Part shown: positions 54,923-63,058 of the stretch, piece by piece
Layout: each line of letters opens with the position of its first letter
How positions within the stretch are numbered: position 1 is the first letter of the stretch
From: Bacteroidetes bacterium HGW-Bacteroidetes-5
Lineage (GTDB): Bacteria; Bacteroidota; Bacteroidia; Bacteroidales; UBA932
Length of the DNA stretch: 64,000 nt
Direction: 5' to 3'
Assembly (NCBI GenBank): GCA_002842515.1
Contig: PHDC01000001.1
Coordinates: 1,364,001 to 1,428,000 of the forward strand
Made by a program: the position numbers and the translations under genes
The notes under the pieces: generated by a model
What the model saw: only the letters and a program-made list of their open reading frames with translations
What the model was told of the DNA's origin: nothing
Databases searched by the model: none

Positions 54923-55228
54923 CTATAATGATCTATTTGATTTTATGTAGTTTTCCAATGCCTCCAGATGTGCGCTAAATGCACTCTTACCCTCATTGGT
55001 TATAAAGTATCTTGTATTTGGTTTCTTGCCGATAAATGATTTTTCTACACCAATAAATCCCTCTTTATCGAGAGCTTTAATGTGACTTGCAAGATTTCCG
55101 TCGGTAACTCCAAGATAATCCTTGAGAGAGATGAAATCTAACTTGTCATTCACTGCAAGTGCCGACATAATTCCCAGCCGGATCCTGCTTTCAAATGCTT
55201 TATGTAATTTGTTTATTGAGATTTTCAC
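54923..55228 (-). CDS. Winged-helix transcriptional regulator
   Basis: A 101-residue DNA-binding protein with the winged-helix fold used by the HTH_34/ArsR-like group: FESRIRLGIMSALAVND, recognition helix LGVTDGNLASHIKALDKEG, and wing IGKKPNTRYFITNEGKSAF. No metal-binding cysteines are present. Its start codon overlaps the stop of the membrane protein upstream (4 bp), so they are cotranscribed and coupled; the regulator may control this membrane cluster. Confidence 0.8.
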   Translation of the reverse strand: MKISINKLHKAFESRIRLGIMSALAVNDKLDFISLKDYLGVTDGNLASHIKALDKEGFIGVEKSFIGKKPNTRYFITNEGKSAFSAHLEALENYIKSNRSL

Positions 55229-55848
55229 CTTTCGTATTTATAATACATATAGATTCCGTAAATAATGTGGGCAACCCCAAAACCTAGAGCCCACAGGAGT
55301 AATCCGTACTCAACAAAGAGTGATCCTGTAAGTCCTAAAAATATCTGTACATATCCCAAAATCTCCACCTCTTTAATTGTCAATCTGCTTGCATTAAAAA
55401 GAGCCAGCCCGTAAAATAGAAGTGAAAATGGGGCAATCAGTCCTGTAAGTCCGTTTATAATGAGCACAATTATTACAACTCCACCTGCAACCATAGGTAC
55501 CGCCATATTTACCAATAATCTTTTTGAGGTTGAGTTCCATAGCTTCTCACCCCTCTTATCCGATTTTTTGTAAGTGAAATATAAAGCAGTTGTAAGAGCA
55601 AGAAATAACACCATTATTGCCAGTAAGATAATATTGATGTAAATTGCAGATACTCCATCTCTTCCCGAAAAATTAAAAATAATCTTATCCGGGTTGAAAT
55701 CAAAAACTTTGTAGGCTATAACTGCACCTGCAAGTGCGTAGATTCCTGCAAGGATACCTGCCCAGCCAGATAGTGATAGGAATTTTGAAGATCGCTCCAT
55801 CATAGAGCGAATCTCTGATATCTCTTTTATATAATCTTTGTCTTTCAT
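55225..55848 (-). CDS. Membrane protein of unknown function
   Basis: A 207-residue protein with about six hydrophobic helices and a charged N-terminus (KEISEIRSMMERSSKF). The opening helix LSGWAGILAGIYALAGAVIAY is typical of a group encoded before winged-helix regulators in Bacteroidota. No function known. It overlaps the regulator gene by 4 bp and is divergent from the methyltransferase gene, with about 80 bp of shared promoter DNA. Confidence 0.65.
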   Translation of the reverse strand: MKDKDYIKEISEIRSMMERSSKFLSLSGWAGILAGIYALAGAVIAYKVFDFNPDKIIFNFSGRDGVSAIYINIILLAIMVLFLALTTALYFTYKKSDKRGEKLWNSTSKRLLVNMAVPMVAGGVVIIVLIINGLTGLIAPFSLLFYGLALFNASRLTIKEVEILGYVQIFLGLTGSLFVEYGLLLWALGFGVAHIIYGIYMYYKYER

Positions 55849-55928
55849 TATAAAAGTACTTTTTTTTGCAAAGTAAAAACAAAAAAATCAATTACGCAAT
55901 AGTTGACAAAATATTACCTTTGTTTATT

Positions 55929-56549
55929 ATGAAATTTAGTAGGAAATTTGGTGCAGGTTACGACTACTTTATGTATTTCATAGAGAAGTTCTACCTTAAA
56001 TCGAGAAGGGCAAAACTTTTATCTTCTCTTTCGGGAAAGGTTCTGGAAATTGGGGTTGGAACAGGAGCCAACTTCGAGCACTACAGCAACGATATTGAAC
56101 TAACAGGAATTGAACCATCGCCTTTTATGCTAATTCACGCATCCGGCAAAAGGGATATAATGCTCTTCCCCGATAGAATAACTCTTCATAATATTGGTTG
56201 CGGTTATCCGGAGATGGAAAACCTTATCTCTCCCGAATCACTGGACTATGTTGTCTGTACACTTGTGCTATGTACTATCCCGGATCCGGTAAAAGCAATC
56301 CATAATTTCGTTAAATGGCTAAAACCCGGGGGAGGCCTTATAATCCTTGAACATATTCGGGCACATAACCATATAGCTGCTAAATTTCAAGACTTTATAA
56401 ACCCTGTGTGGGAAAAACTTGCAGAGGGTTGTCAGTTAAACAGAGCTACCGATTTAATCTTAAAAGAGTCCGGCTTGACTCTCGTCCGGGAGGAGCGGTT
56501 TAAAATTCTAATTCCATTTTACGAAGCCCAATATATAAAACCTCTCTGA
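55929..56549 (+). CDS. Class I SAM-dependent methyltransferase
   Basis: A 206-residue enzyme when started at the ATG at 55929; a start at 55866 would lie upstream of the likely promoter. Motif I is VLEIGVGTGANF, motif II region LTGIEPSPFML, and motif IV DYVVCTLVLCTIPDP; LKPGGGLIILEH follows. It resembles UbiE/METTL7-type methyltransferases. The substrate is unknown. TACCTTTG at 55915-55922 lies 6 bp before the ATG, so the mRNA may have almost no leader. Confidence 0.83.
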   Translation: MKFSRKFGAGYDYFMYFIEKFYLKSRRAKLLSSLSGKVLEIGVGTGANFEHYSNDIELTGIEPSPFMLIHASGKRDIMLFPDRITLHNIGCGYPEMENLISPESLDYVVCTLVLCTIPDPVKAIHNFVKWLKPGGGLIILEHIRAHNHIAAKFQDFINPVWEKLAEGCQLNRATDLILKESGLTLVREERFKILIPFYEAQYIKPL

Positions 56550-56695
56550 TATCTGACCTTTAGAAGTTAAAGAGCTTTGAAAAGTGCGATGTGTGAATAT
56601 TACAACAATAATTCATTTCTGTATAACATAGTAAGGGGATAAAAAATGAACCTTTGTCCATCAATCAACTTGATTGGTTAATAAATAACAAGGAA

Positions 56696-57331
56696 ATGAA
56701 AAAAACACTTTTAATTTTTGCAATGGTCGCCTTAACTACGGTAACCGTGTTTGGACAGAACAATACCGATTACAGGAGAAAGGTTTCTGTTGGCTTGAAG
56801 GGCGGTATAAATTTATCAAATGTATATGACTCAGAGGGTGAGCAATTCAACTCTGATGCTAAAATGGGTTTGGCCGGTGGTCTATTTGTCTCCATTCCAT
56901 TGGGATCCCTTTTTGGAATCCAACCGGAAATTCTCTTTTCACAAAAAGGGTACCAAGGGTCAGGTTCAATTCTGGGAAGCAGTTACAGCTATAAGTACAC
57001 TAGTAATTTTGTAGATGTACCTCTTTTGATAGCATTCAAGCCTGTATCGTTAATAACAATTCTTGCAGGCCCTCAATACTCTTTTCTGGTAAGTGACAAG
57101 TATGTTTTTAACAGTGCTGTTGTAAACATAGATCAGCAAAATGAGTTTGAAAACGATAACATCAGAAAAAACATTCTATGCTTTGTTGGCGGTGCAGATA
57201 TCAATTTTAGTAAAATTGTAATTGGCGCCAGAGTAGGATGGGATATTCAGGATAATAAAGGCGACGGAACATCAGAGACACCTCGTTACAAAAATGTCTG
57301 GTATCAGGCAACAATAGGATTCAGATTCTAG
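56696..57331 (+). CDS. Outer-membrane beta-barrel protein (PorT/OMP_b-brl_2-like)
   Basis: A 211-residue protein with signal peptide (MKKTLLIFAMVALTTVTVFGQ). The start at 56696 follows AAGGAAATG and is favoured over an upstream ATG at 56654. The mature part is amphipathic strands (VSVGLKGGINLSN, LFGIQPEILFSQKG, VIGARVGWDI) ending in a terminal aromatic strand IGFRF, as in eight-stranded barrels. Function unknown. A strong terminator follows. Confidence 0.75.
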   Translation: MKKTLLIFAMVALTTVTVFGQNNTDYRRKVSVGLKGGINLSNVYDSEGEQFNSDAKMGLAGGLFVSIPLGSLFGIQPEILFSQKGYQGSGSILGSSYSYKYTSNFVDVPLLIAFKPVSLITILAGPQYSFLVSDKYVFNSAVVNIDQQNEFENDNIRKNILCFVGGADINFSKIVIGARVGWDIQDNKGDGTSETPRYKNVWYQATIGFRF

Positions 57332-57354
57332 CCCTTCATAAAATTGAATCCATA

Positions 57355-57393
57355 AACACCTTACTCGATTTTCGGGTAAGGTGTTTTTTTTTA
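57355..57393 (+). terminator. Terminator after the beta-barrel gene
   Basis: AACACCTTAC and GTAAGGTGTT form a 10-bp stem with an 11-nt loop, followed by nine T residues. Confidence 0.9.
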
Positions 57394-57414
57394 TTATAGA
57401 CCGGAAAAAAGTGA

Positions 57415-57422
57415 TAAGTTTG
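57415..57422 (+). promoter_or_regulatory. -7 box of the dicarboxylate symporter gene
   Basis: TAAGTTTG matches TAnnTTTG, 33 bp before the ATG at 57456. The -33 element is not convincing. Confidence 0.45.
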
Positions 57423-57455
57423 TACAAAAGAGTCTCACCCGAATTAATGATTTTT

Positions 57456-58688
57456 ATGAGTAAAACACTTAAACTTACGCTGCCCTGGCAAATTCTGATA
57501 GGAATAACAGTTGGCTTTCTTTTTGGTATTTTTGGTCACGAGTATACTCAATACACAAACTGGCTGGGGGAGATATTTTTAAGAGCGTTACAGATGGTGG
57601 TGATTCCTCTGGTGTTTAGCGCGTTAATTATGGGAGTCTCCAGCATAGGAGAGAGTACAGATCTTGGACGAATTGCCGGAAAGACTTTCGCCTACTACAT
57701 AATTACAACACTAATAGCGTGCATAGTAGGTTTACTGCTGGTAAATATTTTTCAACCCGGAGTGGGTGTAGATCTCAACCTTAAAGAGAGCGTTACAAAT
57801 TTGGCAGCAACAGAGATCTCCTTTGTAGATCAGTTACTGGCAATCGTACCGAAAAATATTGTTAATGCAATGGCCCAGGGGCAGATGCTCCCTGTAATAT
57901 TCTTTGCCATTTTGTTTGGATATTTCATAACTGTTACATCTCCAAAGTCTAAGACCATACTTACAGATTTTTTTAACGCTATGTATGAGGTTATGATTAA
58001 AATCACATTCCTTGTTATAAGATTTGCTCCGATTGGACTGTTTGGTGTGGTCTCCAAAATGGTTGGTACCCACGCCGGTAACACCGAGAGCCTGACAACT
58101 ATGTTCGGAAGCCTTGGAGTATATGCTGCAATAGTAGCAGGAGGTTGCCTTTTACAGGGTCTTGGAGTTCTTCCGGCAATCTTTTTTTTCTTTACCCGCA
58201 AGAATCCGTTTAAGTTTATGCAACAAATGGGTACAGGACTTTTAACCACCTTATGGACAGCATCATCTGCAGCATCACTTCCTATTACAATTCCGGATAT
58301 TCAAACCAAGAGTGGAGTCTCCCGCAAAATTGCAAGCTTCTGTCTTCCTCTGGGAAATACGGTCAATATGAACGGAACTGCTCTTTATGAGAGTGTAACA
58401 GCTATTTTTATAGCACAAGTATATGGTATAGATCTTACAGTCGGTCAGCAGATTGTAATTATATTAACCAGCCTTCTTGCCGCTATTGGCTCTGCGGGGA
58501 TTCCGCTAGCAGGTCTGGTAATGCTTGCAGTAGTTCTCAATGCAGTTGGTCTACCGCTGGAGGGGATAGGGCTTGTACTTGTAGTTCAGCAGCCACTGGA
58601 TATGATTCGCTCCTCAGTAAATGTATGGGGCGACCTCACCGGTGCCGTTATCGTTGCCAACAGCGAGGGAGAGACACTTACAATCTGA
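57456..58688 (+). CDS. Dicarboxylate/amino acid:cation symporter (DAACS family)
   Basis: A 410-residue inner-membrane carrier of the GltP/DctA family with about eight helices and two re-entrant loops. Start at 57456 (MSKTLKLTLPWQILIG) is chosen because the GTG at 57381 lies in the preceding terminator. The substrate signatures TASSAASLPITI and NMNGTALYE are intact, and the C-terminal DMIRSSVNVWGDLTGA is the substrate-binding segment; the Arg in DMIRS favours acidic amino acids or dicarboxylates. Sodium or proton coupling cannot be told. Confidence 0.9.
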   Translation: MSKTLKLTLPWQILIGITVGFLFGIFGHEYTQYTNWLGEIFLRALQMVVIPLVFSALIMGVSSIGESTDLGRIAGKTFAYYIITTLIACIVGLLLVNIFQPGVGVDLNLKESVTNLAATEISFVDQLLAIVPKNIVNAMAQGQMLPVIFFAILFGYFITVTSPKSKTILTDFFNAMYEVMIKITFLVIRFAPIGLFGVVSKMVGTHAGNTESLTTMFGSLGVYAAIVAGGCLLQGLGVLPAIFFFFTRKNPFKFMQQMGTGLLTTLWTASSAASLPITIPDIQTKSGVSRKIASFCLPLGNTVNMNGTALYESVTAIFIAQVYGIDLTVGQQIVIILTSLLAAIGSAGIPLAGLVMLAVVLNAVGLPLEGIGLVLVVQQPLDMIRSSVNVWGDLTGAVIVANSEGETLTI

Positions 58689-58708
58689 CGTTTAAATGGG
58701 TCTGCTTT

Positions 58709-60673
58709 TTATTTGACAGCTTTAGTATATTTTTCTCCATTAATAATCAGCGTCTTCCCCTCAAATCTGAATTCAAGTACAGCGTTTGTTCCCATTTTAT
58801 TAGTCAACCAGATTCTTCCGTCTATCAAATCGTATGTATTGTAACCGCCACCATCCGGTATCACCTGGCCGGAAACAGTCGTTGACTTGCTGTAACTCCA
58901 GTCGGCGTTGAAAACTACCTTATTGGTGACGTTGTAACTTTTGTGTTCGTTGGGGACATCTACCTTTTGGGAGTTAGTCCAGGTGCCAACAATTCCGGCT
59001 TTAATGTTTGATTTGTCTGTTGCCCTGTCATATTTCATAGCAGGATTGGCTCCTTTTGCCAATAGCAGTTCTGCCGATTTGGTGCGGCCGAAGCGTTGCG
59101 CCCAATATAAAGCAGTATGCCCTTCTTTATCTACAGTTTCAAGCTTAGCTCCTTTTTCAAGAAGAATCTCCAGCATCTCGGTATAGGTGCTGTATTTATC
59201 ACCCTGGGCATTAACGCCACTCGCAGCGTGCATCAAAGCCGTTTTACCCCATTTATCCTGCAAGTTTATATCGGCGCCTTTTTCAATCAATAATTTTGCA
59301 GCATCTGTAAAGCTACCTGTTACCGGCATTTTTAAAAGTGACAATTTTAAAAACCCGCCTTTCACTGCATACATCAAAGCGGTCTCTCCATTGCTGTTTT
59401 GAAGATCGAGTTTAGCCCCTTTTTCTATCAATACTTTTGTTGGCTCAATTTTTTCTACAGCACCCATCAACGGAGTGACTCCGCCAACAACCGGGAAATC
59501 TACATTTGCACCCTTCTCCAAAAGCAGGTTTATTATTTTTTCGTTATCCTTAGTTTTTAAATTAGGTTTTCTGAAATTAGCGACAGCTTGATATAAAGGC
59601 GTATACATATTATCGGCATTTGCGTTTACATTTGCTCCACGGTCAATGAGCAACTGCACCATTTCAAACATAGAAGTTTCCATTAGCGGTGTCATTTTTT
59701 GCTGAGCGCTGTATGTTTCGGTTTTCGCACCTTCATCTATCAGATACTTGGCCATCTCCACCTGATTCCCAACCACTGCGTAGTGAAGCGCGCAACGTAT
59801 AATCTCCTCCCTTATACCAAGGCTTGTGGCTCTGGCTAAAATTAACTTTGCAGATTCAATATTTCCGTTTTGAGCAGCAAAATCCAATGCATTTGGTGTA
59901 AAGTCATATTTTGGATTCTGTCTCAGTTTTATGTTTGCCCCTTTATCTATCAATAGCTTTACAACTTCCGAATTTATTGGAGCAGCAAGCATTAGGGCTG
60001 TTTGGCCGCTTAGATTTACTACATCCAATTTGGCTCCTTTGTCTATCAGCATTTTAGCAATATCGGTATTGTGAACACCTACCATTAGTGCATTATTGCC
60101 ATACCAGTTCAAAAGTTCAATATTCGTTCCTCTCTCTATTAAAATTCTCGCTGATTCGGTGAAAGCATCCTCTTTTGTATGAGCAGCTGCAAGCATCAGG
60201 GCTGTATTCCCGTTATCCACCACCTTACCTTGCCAATCGGTCCAGGAGTCCTGCATATTAACTAATGCTCCTTTGTCCAGTAATAGCTTAACAAGTTCGG
60301 GAGAAGATACAGATGTCATCAATGCTGTAAAATGCCAGGAGCGTTCCGGCTGCAACATAATATTCCACGCATTAACCTTTATACCTTTGGCATTTATCAG
60401 TAATAACGCTAGTTCAAGGTCCTGATTTGCATTACCATTGTAATAATTCGGAAGTACGCTTCCCAACCAGGTCATCTCACCATCTTTGCGGTTAGGATCT
60501 ACGGCACCGGAGGCTAAATCGGCTGTGGTTTTTTCAATAAAAGCTTTATGCTCAATCTCTTTTTTTTGCTCATACTTAGATTTTTTCTTATTCTGACCAT
60601 CAAGAGTGTTGTAACTTCCCAACAAAACTATGGCAACTACAATAATAAAACTATAACCAACTGATCTTCTCAT
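58709..60673 (-). CDS. Exported ankyrin-repeat protein with C-terminal beta domain
   Basis: A 654-residue protein with an N-terminal hydrophobic signal or anchor (residues 7-24). From about residue 100 to 555 it holds some twelve ankyrin units (TALMLAA, VKLLIDKGANI, TALMHAASG and similar). The last 85 residues (GIVGTWTNSQK to NGEKYTKAVK) form a lipocalin-like or copper-resistance-like beta domain unrelated to ankyrins. Ankyrins bind other proteins; export of such a protein in a bacterium is unusual. The partner is unknown. Confidence 0.82.
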   Translation of the reverse strand: MRRSVGYSFIIVVAIVLLGSYNTLDGQNKKKSKYEQKKEIEHKAFIEKTTADLASGAVDPNRKDGEMTWLGSVLPNYYNGNANQDLELALLLINAKGIKVNAWNIMLQPERSWHFTALMTSVSSPELVKLLLDKGALVNMQDSWTDWQGKVVDNGNTALMLAAAHTKEDAFTESARILIERGTNIELLNWYGNNALMVGVHNTDIAKMLIDKGAKLDVVNLSGQTALMLAAPINSEVVKLLIDKGANIKLRQNPKYDFTPNALDFAAQNGNIESAKLILARATSLGIREEIIRCALHYAVVGNQVEMAKYLIDEGAKTETYSAQQKMTPLMETSMFEMVQLLIDRGANVNANADNMYTPLYQAVANFRKPNLKTKDNEKIINLLLEKGANVDFPVVGGVTPLMGAVEKIEPTKVLIEKGAKLDLQNSNGETALMYAVKGGFLKLSLLKMPVTGSFTDAAKLLIEKGADINLQDKWGKTALMHAASGVNAQGDKYSTYTEMLEILLEKGAKLETVDKEGHTALYWAQRFGRTKSAELLLAKGANPAMKYDRATDKSNIKAGIVGTWTNSQKVDVPNEHKSYNVTNKVVFNADWSYSKSTTVSGQVIPDGGGYNTYDLIDGRIWLTNKMGTNAVLEFRFEGKTLIINGEKYTKAVK

Positions 60674-60711
60674 TTTTAATTAAATTTTTTTAGCTCATAA
60701 AGCTATGCTAA

Positions 60712-60742
60712 TTTATTCGCATTTAAAAAAATATTAAATTTG
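60712..60742 (+). promoter_or_regulatory. Promoter of the small lipoprotein gene
   Basis: TTTA at 60712-60715, a 19-bp spacer and TAAATTTG at 60735-60742 fit the Bacteroidota consensus with one -33 mismatch. Confidence 0.5.
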
Positions 60743-60805
60743 TTTGAGGATGTAACATTCTCTGTGGTTTTCTCGTATTGTATTAAGAGAATAATTGCAT
60801 TAGCT

Positions 60806-61366
60806 ATGAAACCAGGTAAATTTTTGTTGCTTATAATTACTGGAACACTTTCTCTTTATAGTTGTAGTAAGGAGATTAAATTAGACCAGCTTAACCATTT
60901 CGACCAAAAGGTCCTGCTCCAATATGAATATATAAACTATGCCTGGGGGCGTCAGCACAGCGGCTGGTTTGCAGATTCTACTGGAAATATTTATACATAC
61001 AACCTGCCCTCCGGCTGGAATTTTTGTGATGCCAACGAATCACTCACACAAGAGCAGATGGAGAGTAATCTTTCAAAATGCTTAGATTCTGGTCTTTACT
61101 ACTCTCAAAACGATCTGTATTCTGCCAGCAAACTTTTTAAATCTGCACAGAAAGGCTTCGTAACAGACCCTGTTCACGAGATGTGCGATGCAGGGGCAAG
61201 AATCTATTCTTGTTTCATATACAACCCTACCGACAGGACATATAAAAAGGTGATGCTTAAAGAGACAGGCGATTGGAGGGTAGAGAATAGCAGTAGCGCT
61301 GCCAAAGATATCGTTAAGATAATGGAGTCTATTACCAACGAACTAATTGGACATAAAAAACTTTGA
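60806..61366 (+). CDS. Small lipoprotein of unknown function
   Basis: A 186-residue protein if started at the ATG at 60806, which places a standard signal (MKPGKFLLLIITGTLSLYSC) with lipobox cysteine 20 at the front; an earlier in-frame start at 60740 lies in the predicted promoter. The mature part is cysteine-containing (five Cys) and Asp/Ser-rich with no family that I recognise. It overlaps the next gene by 4 bp. Confidence 0.65.
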   Translation: MKPGKFLLLIITGTLSLYSCSKEIKLDQLNHFDQKVLLQYEYINYAWGRQHSGWFADSTGNIYTYNLPSGWNFCDANESLTQEQMESNLSKCLDSGLYYSQNDLYSASKLFKSAQKGFVTDPVHEMCDAGARIYSCFIYNPTDRTYKKVMLKETGDWRVENSSSAAKDIVKIMESITNELIGHKKL

Positions 61367-61860
61367 GAAGATTTTTCACTCTGCTTATCTCTCTTTTGAT
61401 CTCTTCCGGGATTTTTTCCCGGGATTTGAATTCTGGTGACTCTACATATAAATACTTTCACGATTTTCAGCTGGGTGTTACTGTTGCATTCACCGAGATT
61501 GGCCCATTTCCTCTTGCCGAACTCTCTACATCTCACGGAATCTGTTTCACAAATCGCTTCTGGGCAGGAGTTGGCGTCTCCACAATCTATTTTATGACAG
61601 TTACACCCTATTTGATTGGGAGAGTTAATTTTATCGCAAAAGAGAAACCCTCAAAAAACACCCCCTGGTTTGCACTTAAAGCCGGTTATATGGTCTATTT
61701 TGATACCGGCGAAAGTGATTACAACAGTATTAATATTGAACCCCGTTTAGGACTTTCACACCTCAGACGAAACGGTAAAAGCTCCTGGTCTTTTTTTATA
61801 TCTGCAAATGCTTTTCAAGGCAGAGTCTTCCCCAAAATGGGAGTTGGATTTGAGTTCTGA
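61363..61860 (+). CDS. Small outer-membrane-like protein, TTG start
   Basis: A 165-residue protein with signal peptide (MRRFFTLLISLLISSGIFSRD). No ATG is in position; the only start that keeps the signal is TTG at 61363, overlapping the stop of the lipoprotein gene (TTGA). The mature region alternates hydrophobic and polar residues and ends in VGFEF, typical of a small beta barrel. Function unknown; likely a partner of the preceding lipoprotein through translational coupling. Confidence 0.65.
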   Translation: MRRFFTLLISLLISSGIFSRDLNSGDSTYKYFHDFQLGVTVAFTEIGPFPLAELSTSHGICFTNRFWAGVGVSTIYFMTVTPYLIGRVNFIAKEKPSKNTPWFALKAGYMVYFDTGESDYNSINIEPRLGLSHLRRNGKSSWSFFISANAFQGRVFPKMGVGFEF

Positions 61861-61869
61861 TATTTAAAC

Positions 61870-62556
61870 TCAAAGCTGTATTCTCTCTTTATACTTTCTG
61901 GAGATTTCGATTGTTTTTCCTCCTGCGTAAACGCAAGATGAGTCGGTTTTTGTGATGTGGGCTTTATTGACCAGATAGGAACGGTGGACCCGTATGAATC
62001 TTGAATCCAGGACCTCTTCCCAGTGAGAGATATTCATTTTTGTTCTGTATGATAATCCATCTGCACATCTTACCCACACTTCGTAATCTCTCGATTCAAT
62101 GAATATTATTGAATCAACCGGTATTGAGATCTTTTTACGATCGGAGGTAAATTCAATAACTCTGTTCTCTTCGACTCTCTCTGCAGGCAGATATTTTATC
62201 TCGATTAACTTCTCCAATGAAAGGAGGCAGATCATTATAAGCCACAAAAAGAATGGGTTGAATAATATTTCCGACTCTTTGTTCAATCCGAAATTGAAAA
62301 GATAATTTTGAACAAATATAATTGACAAATATTCTATTAGTAACGTAATAATTGCCAGATAGATTGAGTGCAGCATTGCTGTTCTTCTGTCATTTTTCGA
62401 GATCTCTTTGATTAGAAGTTTTGCGGCAATCACTCCGGGCAAAAGAGCAATTGCAAGAAGTAATGAGGAGTAGTAATCTTTAGTAACACTCCTTAGAACG
62501 CCACTCAGAAGCAATACCGAAGCAACCCAGAATATTAAATTGTAATACCTTCTCAT
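61870..62556 (-). CDS. Membrane-anchored LytTR transcriptional regulator
   Basis: A 228-residue protein with four hydrophobic helices (about residues 5-24, 30-46, 62-80 and 96-114) followed by a LytTR DNA-binding domain (about residues 130-228): FIESRDYEVWVRCADGLSYRTKMN, FIRVHRSYLVNKAHI. There is no receiver domain, so it is not a classic response regulator; the membrane part may sense a signal directly. TAATTTTG at 62561-62568 ends 4 bp before the ATG. Confidence 0.82.
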   Translation of the reverse strand: MRRYYNLIFWVASVLLLSGVLRSVTKDYYSSLLLAIALLPGVIAAKLLIKEISKNDRRTAMLHSIYLAIITLLIEYLSIIFVQNYLFNFGLNKESEILFNPFFLWLIMICLLSLEKLIEIKYLPAERVEENRVIEFTSDRKKISIPVDSIIFIESRDYEVWVRCADGLSYRTKMNISHWEEVLDSRFIRVHRSYLVNKAHITKTDSSCVYAGGKTIEISRKYKERIQL

Positions 62557-62727
62557 AACTCAAAATTACTCTATTTTCCATTCAATTTTAAAGAATCTGC
62601 CCAATAATATCTTCAAACATTGAAACCAGTGGGATTCAACAGCTGGAGAGAGGGATAATGAACAGACAATTTATAAAACATAAGCATAATCGGGATAACT
62701 TTGAATTAAATTTTAATCTTAAATATC

Positions 62728-63045
62728 ATGCGTTTATTTGAACTATTTATCGAGGGAGGATCTCTCTATATGACAATTCTCACCATAGAATTTATTTTGT
62801 TAATCCTCGCTGCCTGGAAAGCCCCTGCCTGGGTAAAGGAGATTGGAATTATTGCTGTATTAACAGGTATTATTTCAATTTTGACTGGATTTTGGGGATT
62901 TGTTGAAGCAGTACAAAAAGCAGGAATGATTCCGGCAGTTGTGATTCTAGGTGGATTTAAAGTCGCAATGATCCCTCTTTTGTATGGGATAGCTATTTAT
63001 TTTATATCGTTAGTTATCCGAATCATTCAGAAGCCCCGCATTTAA
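62728..63045 (+). CDS. Small MotA/TolQ/ExbB-like membrane protein
   Basis: A 105-residue protein with three hydrophobic helices. The opening FELFIEGGSLYMTILTIEFILLIL and the segment QKAGMIPAVVILGGFKVAMIPLLYG resemble the N-terminus and the channel-forming helices of ExbB/TolQ, but the protein is less than half their size and lacks an ExbD partner nearby. Related mini forms occur in Bacteroidota. TAACTTTG at 62696-62703 may be its -7 box. Confidence 0.6.
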   Translation: MRLFELFIEGGSLYMTILTIEFILLILAAWKAPAWVKEIGIIAVLTGIISILTGFWGFVEAVQKAGMIPAVVILGGFKVAMIPLLYGIAIYFISLVIRIIQKPRI

Positions 63046-63058
63046 ACCCACAAAGTAG

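Noticed and set aside
55866-55928. Upstream ATG start for the methyltransferase
   Set aside because: The extension covers the likely -7 box TACCTTTG and adds 21 residues unlike the family.
57381-57455. GTG start for the dicarboxylate symporter
   Set aside because: It lies within the T-tract of the preceding terminator and before the likely promoter.
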